From contig CAJNYU010001121.1 in the NCBI GenBank assembly GCA_905331475.1, positions 124,001-188,000 of the forward strand: a DNA stretch of 64,000 nucleotides. The letters run 5' to 3'. A model generated the notes under the pieces. The model did no database searches and was not told where the DNA came from. It worked only from the letters and a program-made list of their open reading frames with translations. Of this stretch, positions 12,825-25,705 are shown in pieces. Position 1 is the first letter of the stretch. Each line of letters begins with the position of its first letter. Source of the stretch: Rotaria socialis (lineage: Eukaryota; Rotifera; Eurotatoria; Philodinida; Philodinidae). The position numbers were made by a program, and so were the translations under genes.

Positions 12825-13480
12825 CTACGTAAAAATGTACTTATTATCATCAAAAATCGTACATGCTATGAATGAAAAGTATTCAACTAAATATGATAAT
12901 ATTAGATAAAAAATAGCAACGTCTAGTAATGCTCTTGTTTGGTTATTTATAATCTATGTGACTTTCTTTCTCTATGAAACAGATAAAAAAGAATTTTTCT
13001 TATTATCTTTCTAGATTATCTGAACTCTTTTCGTTTTTTTACACTTTGATAGACTTTGTTTATAAAATCAAAGGGTGAAGATACACGTTTTTCACATAAG
13101 CAAAATGTAATTACAAAAACCTTTTATTTCAGATTTCTATTAGAAACACTGATTGCAGTGATGCGACGCATTTTTTCCAAGCAAACTTATATAATGTGGG
13201 GAAAATGTATTGATTCAAATCACAATCATTCATCGTTGAAAAATAAGAAAAAAATCGCTCTGTTGTCGTTGGTGTTTCCAAGTGACATCTGTCGTTCCAT
13301 CCCATCTTATGGGATCAATGTTTTGTTCCACAGAATGGGATTGGAATGTGGTTTATTGTAGATTTCTCATTAATCTGATCTCTATCTTAAGAATTATTTT
13401 CTTTTGTCAAATAAATGATTTCATTTCTTAAACAATATCTGTGACATTGTGAATAAGGAAATTTTCCCGAATAAGTATTA

Positions 13481-13771
13481 CCCTAATCGACTCTCCCCCA
13501 ACGATTCCCCGGGGAGTCCCCGTAAAATAACGAAATCCCTGGGGAGTCCCTGTCGTGAGTCCCCGGGGATTTCTCTGTGGAGAATTGATGAAATTTTTTA
13601 AAATAAAAAAAAAAACTTTTTAATTTTTTTAATTTTTAAAAAATTAAGAAGAATTTATTAGTAATTAGATATTTCATCGATTTTGACCAGATAACTCCCC
13701 GGGGAGTCCCCGCAAAAGAACGAAATCCCTAGGGACTCCCTGGGGATTCTTCTAGGGAGAGTTGACTAGGG
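13481..13771. mobile_element. MITE with inverted ends CCCTARTC...
   Basis: The ends CCCTAATCGACTCTCCC (13481) and GGGAGAGTTGACTAGGG (ending 13771) are inverted and match at about 15 of 17 bases. Subterminal copies of CCCCGGGGAGTCCC occur on both sides and the middle is poly-A/T rich. The 291-bp length with no coding capacity fits a miniature inverted-repeat element. The target duplication is not clear. Confidence 0.7.
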
Positions 13772-15396
13772 TTGGTGTATTTCGTATCGTACAAATAAGA
13801 ATGTTATTTTTGTGTAGTAAGTCGTCATTAATCATTGTGCCAATATAGAGAAACATGACGAGATCAATATGCATATATATATTTTAGATTAAAAGAATCA
13901 ATGAAGACCAACATCTTATCACAGTGTAGAGAGAAATTATATTTGAAGTGATAACGATGGGCAGAAATTATGACTTTGTCTTTCGGTCGAGTCTAGGAAA
14001 CTGCAGAGCTATGTTTTCTACCATGTATTTGTTGTCGGAAAAGAAAAATTAATGGAACTTAAGTGAACACGTTTTAGATTATGGCAATAAAACATAGATT
14101 TATTGTTATTGTTATCTATTCTTTTTCATCATATAGCAATAGAAATGAAACCTAATATGACATGATTTTTTTCTCTGGTGACATGTATGCGACAGGAATT
14201 ATGCTGATCACTGAAGATTCGCTGGTGTTCATCGAAATCGGTTGAGACTACTACAAGGATCTCAATTTGTTCCGCGATATGCATAGAGCAAACGTTACAC
14301 TCTATAAAAACTGACATCTTTCTATAGTTATTAATTTACTGTTAGTGTAATTTCTTTGGTTAACGATTTCTAAAGTAACGATAATAATAAAATCTTGAAG
14401 GTATCAACCTGAACAATGATGCTATATTTAATCTTGATACATGTATTATTACGTAGAAAATTGATTAAAACCAGTGAAATTAAATATTCCCGAATAAAAA
14501 TGAAGATAATCATCTGTATGATTTAAGGTTAGGAAATCGAAATAAGTTACTTACGTATAAAGTGAATGAGTTTTGTATTCATACAAATAAGAAAAATTGT
14601 AATATTTTTCACGATTTTCTCCTACCCACATCATTTGTTTTGTTGCTATGCAGTATACAAACTTTTAAGAGCATTCTAAAGTGTTTTTATAGAGAAGAAT
14701 TGAGTAGTCCAATACAAATATTACATTTAGTATCACTACGAACAAAACTCAGTGTTATTACTTGAAGTAATGTAAAGTTCTGTTAATATGCATCATTTAA
14801 CTGCACTCGAAAGAATTATTGAATCGAGTTTGTATTTATACTATAGATAAGTTCATATTTCGTAATTTAACTGTGATAACATAATGCTTTTCTCAAAAAA
14901 AAAAATGTTAAATAAAACGTTCAGTATCTATTAGTTATGAATCGTATTTAAATAACAAAACCTTTAAGAACCATATGATTGTGTGGAATACTAGTTGAAA
15001 GTTTTAACACGATAAAAATCAATATTCTGACTGCCAGAGATGGCCAGTAATGTCAACAATATGCTTATAAATGGGTGTATCGAACATTAGTTTTTGACAA
15101 TCGGCAATGTAAAAATTTATTCAAGAATATAAAATTTGTTGATACACTATTTTTAACAGAAGAAATTTCTACGACACATCACATAAACTACTTTTAACTA
15201 AAAGATTCTAGATTATTTATTTAGAGCTCACAATGCAAGTCTTTCAATTGAACTTTATTTAATTAAAAAATAGCCAAGGAGTTTTAGGTTATAGTTTTTG
15301 AAGCTCTATACTTATACTACAATTCCTATGTGACTACTATTGTCTCACTCAGGAAAACAAACTGGTTTGTGACTTACACTTCCGCACAGGATGTCA
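13772..15396. other. Intergenic 13772-15396
   Basis: AT-rich, with no recognised gene. A minus-strand frame at 14129-14317 has protein-like composition but no recognisable domain and is not called. Confidence 0.3.
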
Positions 15397-15777
15397 TTAA
15401 CAGTAGTAACTTCTTGTGAGTGTTTCCAATTTTGTCGTTATTTCTATCTGAAGATGTAGCTCTGGCAAAAGTATGTCCTCTTTTATGTTGCTAGCATACG
15501 GCGGTACAGTCCATGCTTTTATTTCTGGATAGGAGTAAATCAAAGAACCTGAAAGTTTCACAATAAACTATTCTCCACAAGGACTGTTTTGATGTCAGCT
15601 TTTAGTTCGGGCTCCAAAAACTAATCTTCTTGAGAACTCCACCGCATTCATTGAAAAACGGTCATCCCAGTACATTTGTTCATAGTCCATTTCATTTTGC
15701 AAAATGTATGCAATCTCCAAATAAAAATAATTTATCCATGTATTAGGGATTTCTCCCTCGTAAACTAAATCATTCAA
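15397..15777 (-). pseudogene. Exon-like minus-strand segments, unknown gene
   Basis: Two adjacent protein-like frames lie on the minus strand. One (15777-15595, ATG start) is rich in Tyr, Trp and acidic residues. The other (about 15548-15397) follows a CTTTCAG acceptor-like site and ends in TAA. Their phases do not join through any GT-AG intron I could find. I read this as a decayed or partly seen gene of unknown family. Confidence 0.25.
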
Positions 15778-16011
15778 TAATAATAATTCTCTTATTAAAC
15801 AAAACTACAGCCAATATCTAATTGACGTATTGTGAAAAAAATGTACTTATTAAGAATGTAGTTTGAATGGAACAAACGAGCTCCAAAATAGTTCAATTTT
15901 TTATTCGTGTCATATTTTATTTTCTTTCAGTAGTAATTTGTTGAGTGTGTGCCGTTTACTTATTTTTAGCAAGGCCATTGGCATAAAAAATGGCATGCGA
16001 GAAGAAGCATA

Positions 16012-16111
16012 CCCTAGTCAACTCTCCCTAGAAGAATCTCCATGGAGTCCCTAGGAATTTCGCTGTTTTGCGGGGACTCCCCAGAGAGTCGTCGGGTGAG
16101 AGTGAATTAGG
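16012..16111. mobile_element. Partial copy of the CCCTARTC MITE
   Basis: 16012-16090 closely matches the reverse complement of 13690-13771, including CCCTAGTCAACTCTCCCT and the GGGGACTCCCC core. It ends at a degenerate inverted terminus near 16110. This supports a dispersed family. Confidence 0.65.
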
Positions 16112-17263
16112 AAAGTTTTTAATCATGTCTTTTGCAGTAGTGTCAAACTTGAAACTTGAATTCACTTGAAAATAGAAAATTTCAACTTTCAACTCATAGC
16201 GATTTATGTATGAGTCACGATTATTCAGAATACTATTGGTTTAAAAGCTGAACATTTCAATTTTCAATTGAATTCATGTTTCAAGTTTGACATATATGGT
16301 CTTTTGTGTCCATACGACCGGATATCGGCTTCTTCTTACAAATAAAAGCTGCTTTTTCTTTCGTTGATAATTATTTTTCTCTGCATAATCTTTACTTATA
16401 TGAATTTTAAAAGAATGCATATACTATGTTTAACATGGTCCGATTTTTCTGAGTAATTTTCTTCTGTAAGATGTCAAATTTGCAAGTTTTTAGGAAGGAT
16501 CTGAGTTATTTTATGGTTTTAACTGTTATCTACGAAATCACATTCTAGTCTTTGAATATTTATGAAATCCTGTAACTTCGCTCCTCTTAAAGAAATTAGA
16601 TGAAAAAATGAGATGATGAGTTTTTTTCATTTATTAAGCTAGAGACATCGAATAATAATAATTGATTATTACGTTCTACTCTTTTCTGATAATTAATTTA
16701 TACCAAGGTTTAATATTAACAATTATCCAAATAAACATAAAGAATATCAAAAGTTATATCGATATTGAATTAACAGACAACTCTTCGAAAGGAAAAATGA
16801 TAATTTTTATCAATTTTGCAGCAGTAACAATTATTCTTATTGATCCGTTGACTTGTATCAGGATAAAATAGCAGCGATAAAGTTATAAAATTGCTATTCA
16901 ATAACCATTCAATTATTTGTTATTTATAAATTGGCCAGTTTTAGTTTATTTTTTTCTAATAAATTAAAGTAACGTAAAATTCTTTGAAGAGTGCAAACCA
17001 TGATAATAAATGATGAATATGCAAGTACATTTTCTACGTGTATATATCCACATCATAAAAATACGGAGAAAAAAAGTCTATCAAGAAAAAAACCGAGCGA
17101 ATATATATGTTTTTTGTTGCCATTAGACGCGTTCGTTAAACAAATATCAAGCAAACCAATTAAATCATATGTACCTGTTTGATCCCATTGAAAAACAAAA
17201 CAAAAAACGCAAAAAATTATTAATTGGCCTATAAAGTTTTTATTTCGTTTTATGTTATATAAT
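16112..17263. other. Intergenic 16112-17263
   Basis: AT-rich sequence downstream of ARL1 (3' side). No gene, and nothing beyond simple AT tracts. Confidence 0.35.
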
Positions 17264-17864
17264 TTATTTTTTTTGTTGTAACGAATTTGCTAACCAATCC
17301 ATAGCTTCATTTAGTCCAGTACCTTGAACAGCTGACGTTTTAAATATTTGATATTTTCGATTTTTTAACGATGTTAAACCAAGTGCATTTGCTACTTCAC
17401 TAACAGTCATACAACCATCAAGATCTTGTTTATTAGCAAATACACATAGCACAGCATTTTTGAGTTCATCTTCTTCAAGCATCGAAACAAGTTCATGTTT
17501 TGATATGCCGATACGATCACGATCCATTGAATCAATAACATATATAATTGCATCGGTATTTGAATAATAACAACGCCAATACGGACGGATGGATGTTTGA
17601 CCACCTTGAAAATAAAATAAAATAAAAATAAAATTCGATATTTTTACCGAATGAATTTTTACCAAGATCCCAAACTTGAAATTTTAAATTTTTATACTGT
17701 ACAGTTTCAACATTGAAACCAATCGTTGGAATCGTTGTCACAACTTCACTGACTTGAAGACGATAAAGTATTGTTGTTTTGCCTGCACCATCAAGACCCA
17801 AAATAAGTATGCGTCGTTCTTTACTACCAAATAGGCCAGAAAAAACACTTAATAGACTGCCCAT
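17264..17864 (-). CDS. ARL1: ADP-ribosylation factor-like GTPase ARL1
   Basis: Small GTPase of the trans-Golgi that recruits golgins and membrane-traffic effectors. Two exons, 17864-17663 and 17604-17264, with a 58-bp GT-AG intron, give 180 aa, the usual size. The start MGS supplies the myristoylation Gly2. The P-loop is GLDGAGKT. Switch I contains TIPTIGFN. The switch II WDLGGQ spans the splice and is followed by the ARL1-typical [13 protein letters not shown]. The base-recognition motifs are NKQD and TSA. All nucleotide-binding residues are intact. ARF1 is the main alternative, but the residues after WDLGGQ fit ARL1. Confidence 0.97.
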
Positions 17865-20713
17865 TTGTAAATGATTATTGTTTTCTATTCTGATATAATT
17901 ATTCAAAGTAAAATTCCTAGTTATATAGCACGAAAATAATTAAATTCTGATTATTAACATCTATAAGACAAATAGAATATTCTTGTTCATATATTGAATT
18001 GTCAAAAAAAAACAACAACCGAAGGAGAAAAGAAAAAAATTTTCTTCTATTTTGAAGCAAATAAATCGTTAACGTTCGATGTCGTCAGCCACTGGCTGGC
18101 GCGCGTCAGAGGCGATCATAATAGTTTTGGATGATTGGTCATTAAGATTCATACCATGCGTCTAGCTATCTACAATTAAGACATAACTAAGCGGTTCCAT
18201 TTAGGCTCTTGTACCAGGCGAAGAGGAGAAAATTATTAAAAGCTTCTTGGAATTGAAATATTTTGATAGAGGACGCTAATCTATGACCAATAATAACAAA
18301 CATCTATATAGAACATAAAGTATAATCGAATACAAAAATGTTCATTGTAAATCTAATTCTTTTTATATGTTTTGAAGATCATTGTTAAACTTATCTTAGA
18401 TAATCAAAGTAATGGATTTACAATTGATGATGGTAATTAGCTGCAGAAAATAAATATTTTCATTCAAGGAGTTCATGTTCAAAATTTACCCCACACTATA
18501 CTATAGAGCAGTGACAATGAACATGCATAGATACAGAAAACTGTAATTCATCGTTGCGTGCATGTAGGATAAGAAACAGGCTATTGATAGATTCTATGTA
18601 GTGGAAGATTTTAGCTAGACTAATTCACAGATAACACATCACATGTATTACTATGTTCTCATGTTAGATGTCACTTTTTTGAACTACTACTAAAAATACT
18701 GAGGGCTCTTGTCCAGCATGACTCACAAAAAATTCTATCAGTAGTCACGATTATCTTCAATGCTTTTGGAAGGTAGAAGAATCAATATCTAAGCTCAAAG
18801 GACATGAATACTCACACTAGAAAAAAATTAAAAATAGTTCTCTTCGATATAGAGATTTTTGTTTTCAAAATCCACAAAAAGAGTTTCAGACTCATTACTC
18901 TTTTTAAATCAGTGGGTCTCAAGTACTATTTCTACTAAGTTCTATGATCTTAATCAGAATTTTACCCACTTCCACTCAACTCCAGAGAGCATTGGCCAGT
19001 ATAATATGGTTTTATTTTCAACGAGTAATTCAATTAGATATTTGTAAGGTGATTAATTTTAACCTTCTTCTACTTATCGACGCTGACTTCTATCAAAGCC
19101 TGTCAAAACTTAGAATTTTCCGAAAGATTATACAATGTCTGATAGTACTATCGGATTGTGAAAAGCATAGAAATCCTAATCGAGAATCGGAATTTGATTT
19201 TTGTGTGTGTACTGTAACTGATCCCATTTCTTAGAATACTATACACGAAACTGGATTCTTATAAAGTGATTCCTCAAATGCTGAATATTTTACTGCAAAT
19301 AGTTACATAAACAAGTTCTCCTACAATTACCCCTTTGACGTATTGGTCTTAGTAGTTTACTGATTTGCACAATCTTTTTCTAGTGGTGTGAAAAGACTAT
19401 TCTTGACCATCAAATCCACTGAGAGTAATATTCAATGTAGTTTCTAAAAGACTAAACTTCTCTGCATCAGCTAAGATCATTCGATTATCTTGAATTTGAT
19501 CGAAAGTTAAAAATGTTGAAACTGAGGTGATACTTCCGTACATTTGTTTTTCTTTGTGAAAATGAATCAGCCAGTAGACTCCATTAAAGCACAAGGTTTA
19601 TTATTAAAAGAAGACTAACAGACAGTCTAAAACGTTTTTTGGGAATGATTGTTAATCCATCTTTAAACAATGTGCTATCTGCTTGATTAAAACTTCTTTT
19701 TTTACCACAAATAAAGACAAAATTTCAAGGAATTCACATGGTGTAATGAGACAGTTGCTGTATATATCATACAACGTTTTTATTTGACTTTATAATGTTG
19801 TTGTTCTTGTGTCTTTCGGCTTCGGTACACCAGATGGCCATTCAAATTTATACCTTCTGTATTCGAATTAATGAAATATCAATCATCGTTGATGATAGAT
19901 ATTGAATCAGAGGGAGCCATCACTTTTATGTTGTTTCTCGAATAATGCATGGTTCAAGATTCTTATTCGTATTCTTCTTTGTCCATTTCTTTGTACTGAA
20001 TGAACAATAGTGTGATAGAGATGGATCATAAATTTACAATAAGATAAGTCAATATTCGTCGTGAAATAATGACATCTTCATCACACACTTTTGCAAACAG
20101 TCTTCATTTAAAATACTCTCTTTTACAACAAAGTTTTATTTCAATGTTCGTATTTTCGACATTTTCCTTTTCGGAATTTTTGCTTTCGACCAAATTCAAG
20201 TTTACCGATCATTCTTTGGATGATAAAACAAAAGCACTACTTGCTGGTGAGTATTTTCGAATACTTAAGCACAGTTAACTAAATATTGTCAGAAGCAAGT
20301 GAATAGACTCAAAAAGTGTCCTAATCAGTCAGTTACGATCAAATGGAAAGCAATCAATAATTTTCGATCAATATTAATAACCAAAAGTCTGATTGCTCGA
20401 TCGATTACAACTGAGACACATTCGAAATCGTGTGATGCTCTAAACGTGTAATGTCAACGAGAGAACTTTATGCATATTAATAAATAATTATTTATTTTGT
20501 CATAAATAAAATCTTAAATAAATAAAGTCTCCATATTCAAATGATAAATCAAGATTAAGCGGGCATAATATGTCTTGAAGATTCCAATCCAAATGATTAC
20601 CAATGAAAGAGACAAGCTTGTGCTAATATAAGTATACTTGTTATCATGACTGTAAATAAAAAGAATATCAGGTAATTATTTATATTTCATGTGCAAAAAT
20701 TATCGAAATTCAA
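17865..20713. other. Intergenic 17865-20713
   Basis: ARL1 upstream region, then AT-rich DNA. A minus-strand frame at 19594-19397 looks protein-like but lacks a recognisable domain or clear splice partners. No gene is called. Confidence 0.3.
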
Positions 20714-21208
20714 CTAACTTCTATTCATTATTGGCAACGTCTTTGAGGAATTTGATGTAGGAGTCGTTGTGTTCGTTGCGGATACAGTGTTCGCTGCGGA
20801 TGAGGTGTTCGCTGCGGACGAGGTGTTCGCTGCGAACGAGATGTTCGCTGCGGACGAGATGTTCGCTGCGGACGAGATGTTCGCTGCGGACGAGATGTTC
20901 GCTGCGGATGAGGTGTTCGCTGCGGATGAGGTNGGCGAGGTATTCTCTGCGGGCGAGGTATTCTCTGCGGGCGAGGTGTTCGCTGCGGGCGAGGTATTCT
21001 CTGCGGGCGAGGTATTCGCTGCGGATGAGGTATTCGCTGTGGGTGAAATGTTCACTGCGATTACGATGTTCGGTGACGTGTCGGCTAATAATACCGTTGT
21101 CGATTCATCTGCAGTTGCATTGCCTGCTTCCAAAGAAGATATATTTATCAGTAGTATGATCATACATGATAAAATCAGTAAAGAAACGTTTCTTTGTATC
21201 ACGTCCAT
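20714..21208 (-). CDS. Secreted Ala/Ser/Thr/Asn hexapeptide-repeat glycoprotein
   Basis: About 164 aa, starting at ATG 21208. A hydrophobic signal peptide or anchor occupies residues ~8-27 (LLILSCMIILLINI core). The rest is dominated by tandem six-residue units of the type AANTSS/AENTSP, encoded by 18-bp repeats between about 20770 and 21060. Nearly every unit contains an N-T-S sequon, giving an N-glycosylation site every six residues, and Ser/Thr is abundant for O-glycans. A TATA-like element lies 56-65 bp upstream of the ATG. One undetermined base at 20933 makes copy number and frame inside the array uncertain. It is mucin-like or cell-surface by composition; similarity to Ala/Thr-rich antifreeze glycoproteins is only compositional. 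The opposite strand is also open because the 18-bp unit lacks stops, but only this strand has a signal peptide and TATA box. Confidence 0.65.
   Translation of the reverse strand: MDVIQRNVSLLILSCMIILLINISSLEAGNATADESTTVLLADTSPNIVIAVNISPTANTSSAANTSPAENTSPAANTSPAENTSPAENTSXTSSAANTSSAANISSAANISSAANISSAANISFAANTSSAANTSSAANTVSATNTTTPTSNSSKTLPIMNRS
20770..21060. repeat. 18-bp tandem repeat array
   Basis: About 16 units related to GACGAGGTGTTCGCTGCG, grouped in variants (GAT/GAC/GGC and GTG/ATG/GTA). One N at 20933 marks a collapsed or ambiguous spot. The array encodes the hexapeptide repeats on the minus strand. Confidence 0.9.
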
Positions 21209-21263
21209 GCTGCTGCCGTTTTTGAATAATCGAAATAAAAAACTATACTGGCGTGCATGGCTC

Positions 21264-21273
21264 TTATATATAC
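21264..21273 (-). promoter_or_regulatory. TATA box of the hexapeptide-repeat gene
   Basis: Minus-strand TATATATAAG ends 55 bases before the ATG at 21208. This leaves room for a start site ~30 bp downstream and a short 5' UTR. Confidence 0.5.
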
Positions 21274-21894
21274 AGACTTGCGAACAGCTTCGTCTTACTG
21301 ATCGAAGGAGATTCATTGATGGAAATATTGTCAATGGATATTTGCCATCGATTATCCTACTTTAACGATATGTGTTCATTGATGCGTTCTAGTAAATAAA
21401 TAACAACACATTTATCGATATGATTAACATAAGTTTTTGTTTCTATATTACACTTTTCTTCTTCTGCGACTTCCTGACTTCGAATAATCAATGCTTTGGG
21501 CAAAGTACATTGATGACTGATTTGTCGTTATATTGGATCACAGAAAAAGAAAAAGTTGACTAAATGCCTACTCAAAATTATCGATACCACATATCCTAAA
21601 ATTCCTTTTAATTCGCTTGAATTATATTTCTCGACTAAATTGAAAATAATAACAGCTAGAAACAGTATTTTGATCATTTTTTTATTTGCTATATTTTTTC
21701 AACGAGACCCTACACGAAGCAAAAATTGACACAACACAAATAAACAAGCGGCAGATATATACCAGGAAGTGTTTCAGTTATTATTATCAAACATGCAGAT
21801 ATTTTCATAGCTCATAATTAATTCCAAATCTTTATTGTCTTGAAAATTCGAAAACACAAGAAGAGACTAACTTCTAGTCAAAATCAATGATGCT

Positions 21895-21968
21895 CTAGAA
21901 GCTGCTGTTTACGGCAGTATATATTTCTTCAGCACGACCAGCTGCTGCAACAAACAATTGATCAGTAA
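21895..21968 (-). CDS. Possible isolated C-terminal exon, unknown gene
   Basis: After a TTTTTAG acceptor-like site, 24 codons run to TAG, with an Ala-rich amphipathic stretch (AAAGRAEEIYTAV). An alternative acceptor at 21988 would lengthen it. No upstream exon was identified. Confidence 0.22.
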
Positions 21969-24900
21969 CTAAAAACAAGTGCTTCACCTTGAATCAAAGA
22001 AAATATTTCATAGAAAAACATTTTTGACTTCTGAGTTGAGATGAATATCAGTCTTGTATACATCAGTAAGGCAGAATAAAAACATTCTCCCACAGGTGAA
22101 ATGCACCATTTTTTATTTACTACAGTGCTTTATGTCGTTGAGATTCTATTTACTACATGATGCCATATTTTTAGATAACAAATGACAAACAAACCAAAAA
22201 CGAAAGTCACCCGACATACTTGAAAGCTACGCCAAGCAACGTAATGATTTATGAAGCAGAGCTCCATTATATAGAAGCGCACAATTTCTTAGTCGCAAAA
22301 GTTTCACAGTTAGTAGTGATGCTCGCCCATCCACAGTTGTTCTATTGGGATCGCATGTGCATAAAATATTTTTCAGAGTATCTTTCACAAGAAGTTTCAT
22401 CATCTCGATTTTAAAAACACTGATTTCCATTTGAAACGATAGCATAAAGAACTAAAATAATTACATGAATTCGCAATGTACAAGGAGTTTAGTTATGTCA
22501 CATAAAAATTGTATCGAATTTGTCGAACTGATTTCAGTTATAGAGGATAATCTCCATATTAGTTAGGCATAATACCATTACCTTTTCATGATGATTCTTG
22601 TTTTTTTCCTTGAAAAAATCTATTCAATCGTATTTGAAAAGAGAAAAATTGAACGTTTAAGACCTTCAATAGCGTTCCAGTTATTCTTTACAATTATCTA
22701 TCTGCGCAATATGAAAAAGAAAACGATCGATTAGCAGCAATGATATTGAAACTCATTATCCCAACATTAAATGGCATTAAATGCGAAAAAGTCAGAAGAT
22801 TCTTCATAAAATTCCAGCACCTGACATCCTTATTATACGAAATAGAATAGAGACAAACTAGTAGAACTTCTTCGAACGAATGTAATTTTGTTTTGGCTGA
22901 TCTATTTCGAAGACAACTAAAAGTTTTGTTGAGACAACAATCTACCTATTTCTACTGCCAAATAAATGATAATAAGACCTTTAGCAATGGAGTGCATAAG
23001 GGTGAGAGCTAGAGATAATTTATAGATTTTCTCAAAAATGAACAAGTGGCATATTCATTGTAGTATTCAAAAAAGAAAATTTAAGAACTTTCATGCAGGA
23101 ACACGTATTCGTTTTTCATTTGAACCTTTTTCGTCTGATTTCGTAAAAATTGCGACAAAAGATATTTCTTCAATAAGTTGTATGCTTACCTATTTTAATC
23201 TTCTTGTAGTGTACGCATTCGAAATTATAGAAATATCTCTTTATTTTTTGTTCATAGCTGTGCAAATCGTTCTCCTAAGATTGATTTATCAAGTGGATCA
23301 TCTCAACGTTGAACAACTCCAGCAAAAGCTGCGTGTTTTCTAATTGACCGTTGTATCTATGAATTAGTTTAGTCGGTGCTTGTATTTTTCTTTTGCTTAT
23401 TTATTCAATGTACTAATAAATCTCACAGTAATGAAAGCCCTAAACATTAGGATAACCCAATAGTACATACGGATAACGGGTCTCTAGTTTATTGAAAGAC
23501 AAGTTAAAAAGTACAGAAGATTTGGCAATGCTAAAATGTGTATCAACTGAAATTTTTCCTTAGCATTTCACAAGGAATCCTTTTATGTTAATTCAATTCA
23601 TACTTAATTCTAATTGGAAAGTGAGCGAGTTGTGTTGCATGGTTTCTTATTGATAAAGTAAATCAATTGAAGTATGTGTTAACTACCCCATCATGTAGCA
23701 GAAAGAAAATAACGATATTGAACGAGATGATTGATGATTTGAAAAATATTTTCAACGATTAAAGTCGAACAAGCGTGAGCAACAGATGTTGCATATTCGA
23801 AAGATTTGAGTCTCGTTTGCATTGAAAGCTATGAGGAGCTATCTGGACGCAATCATGGCTATGTGGTTTGACTACTTTCGAATTTACTGTTATCTGATTT
23901 TATAAAAAAGTTTATTCAGTACAGAAACTTACTTATTTTAGATGTTTATCTATCTATTAAGATAGACATAGCGAACAGTTGATTTGGTAGTTCTTAGCAG
24001 ATTTTTTATCGACAGAGAACACTATATGAAAATATATGAATCATGAACCCGAATGAAAGATGAACTATAAAATAATCATGATCTATTGGTACTCATCAGG
24101 AAAAACTTGATAAAAAAAGATCCAACTACATCACATGGCGATGGGCTTCACAAAATTGAATAGCAGAAGACAAGCTTTTATTGGACGTAACAGTGTTCTC
24201 AGCATAAAATACAAATTTCAACTGAATCTCATTTAATTTTCAAACATCGCGTTGCCTTTCACAACTAACTTATGTATCTATCGACGTTCATTGTAACTAT
24301 TTGATTCGACCTTAGAGAGTTGTAACAGTAAAGTTCGCTATTTTCAGTATTTTTGTCATGTAATGATGTTCTTGCTCCAGAACCTATGACGGAAAATCAT
24401 AGATTACTGTCAGTCAGTTCGAATGATATCGAGTCTCATTTTATTTTGTCGATCACTAAACATCAGTGCAATCGTTGATAATTTGAACTGCAGCTTTCTG
24501 CGACAAAATATATTTCGCATCATACTTAATCTAAATCATTACATGTGTCTATTCTCTATTGATGATAATATTGTACAAAGATAAACTGAATAATGATATT
24601 CAAAAATGCTATGAAATAGTTGCTGACTCATTAGTACTCACTAGCTGTCTATAGCTGAAGCTATTCAATCATATTGTGATTAGTTTTTGTTGCAAACATA
24701 TATGCAAGGATTGATTATAGCCTATTTACAAATATTGAAGAACCGTAGCTCGCTATTTTTCATTTTATTTCGATTGATTTACTCACAAAATCGATATTTC
24801 GTGATGTTCAACTACGACTTTTTAATTATTTTTAATTGTAAAAGTAAAATTATCAAAAGAAAGAGTACTCGTCTTATTCATTCGTCGACAAAATTAGCAC

Positions 24901-25211
24901 AATGGTTGAGTCTAATGTATTTGTAGAATACTATATATTTCATTACAGAAACGTACAGATACGTTGCTATAAGAAAAATTAAAATATGATATGATGGAAG
25001 TAAAACAAAAGAGCAAATATTAGTAGCAGATATCTGATCTACGCCTATCAGACTTCCAGAATCTATGAAAATGAGTGCTATCTCTTTGGTACCACATCAA
25101 TTTATAAAAAAAGAGTATTTATGAACTATTCTTGATCACTATTGTATGTAGCTCGACTAATTCGTGGCAACATCAAGACAAAACATTGAATATAAGTTTT
25201 GTGGTAAACGG

Positions 25212-25268
25212 CAAGATGCTCCCCGGACTTTTGCTCCCCAGTTACATTTGCTCCCCGGACACTTGTTC
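25212..25268. repeat. Degenerate tandem GCTCCCCGGAC units
   Basis: Three to four imperfect ~16-bp units around GCTCCCCGGACtttt occur directly outside the palindrome. They are similar in style, not in sequence, to the GAGCACGGAAA array at 56220. Confidence 0.55.
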
Positions 25269-25485
25269 CCTAACTGTATTTAACAAAAATGTTAATCAGC
25301 TCGAGATTAAGATATAAATTTATTTACTTGTGGGTGTGGGCGTGGGTGAGTGAAGACGATAGCCATTTGTCCATACTTGCACTGATACACTCACATTGAT
25401 ACACCCATACCCTCAAATAAATAAATTTATATCTTAATCTCGTGCTGATTAACATTTTTGTTAAATACAGTTAGGAAGCAAGAGT
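25248..25485. repeat. Foldback palindrome ending in an N gap
   Basis: The segment 25260-25330 (including AACATTTTTGTTAAATACAG-type sequence) is repeated in inverted orientation at 25413-25485. The centre is a GTGGGTGTGGG / ACCCATACCC hairpin. The assembly fails at 25486, so the outer boundary on the right is unknown. It is probably a foldback transposon-like element. Confidence 0.7.
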
Positions 25486-25585
25486 NNNNNNNNNNNNNNN
25501 NNNNNNNNNNNNNNNNNNNNNNNNNNNNNNNNNNNNNNNNNNNNNNNNNNNNNNNNNNNNNNNNNNNNNNNNNNNNNNNNNNNNN
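25486..25585. other. Assembly gap (N run)
   Basis: One hundred undetermined bases directly at the end of the palindrome's right arm. The round number suggests a gap of unknown true length. Confidence 0.99.
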
Positions 25586-25649
25586 ATAGGTTTTGGAAAT
25601 CAGGGTAGATTTATCAGATGAATTATTTTGAATTATTTTAGTAAGCCGA

Positions 25650-25705
25650 AGGGATATATGTGAGTTCCACATTTTAGCCCCAAAGGGACTGCGCTAACAA
25701 GCTTT
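25650..25705 (+). repeat. Dispersed repeat fragment (GTGAGTTCCACATTTTAGCC)
   Basis: A related copy is at 46296-46342, including AAAGGGAYTGCGCTAACA. An inverted copy of the first part is at 63935-63985. Probably the end of a transposable element. Confidence 0.6.

Noticed and set aside
20767-21365. Long plus-strand frames across the 18-bp array
   Set aside because: The stop-free 18-bp unit opens several frames. Only the minus strand combines a signal peptide, sequons and a TATA box.
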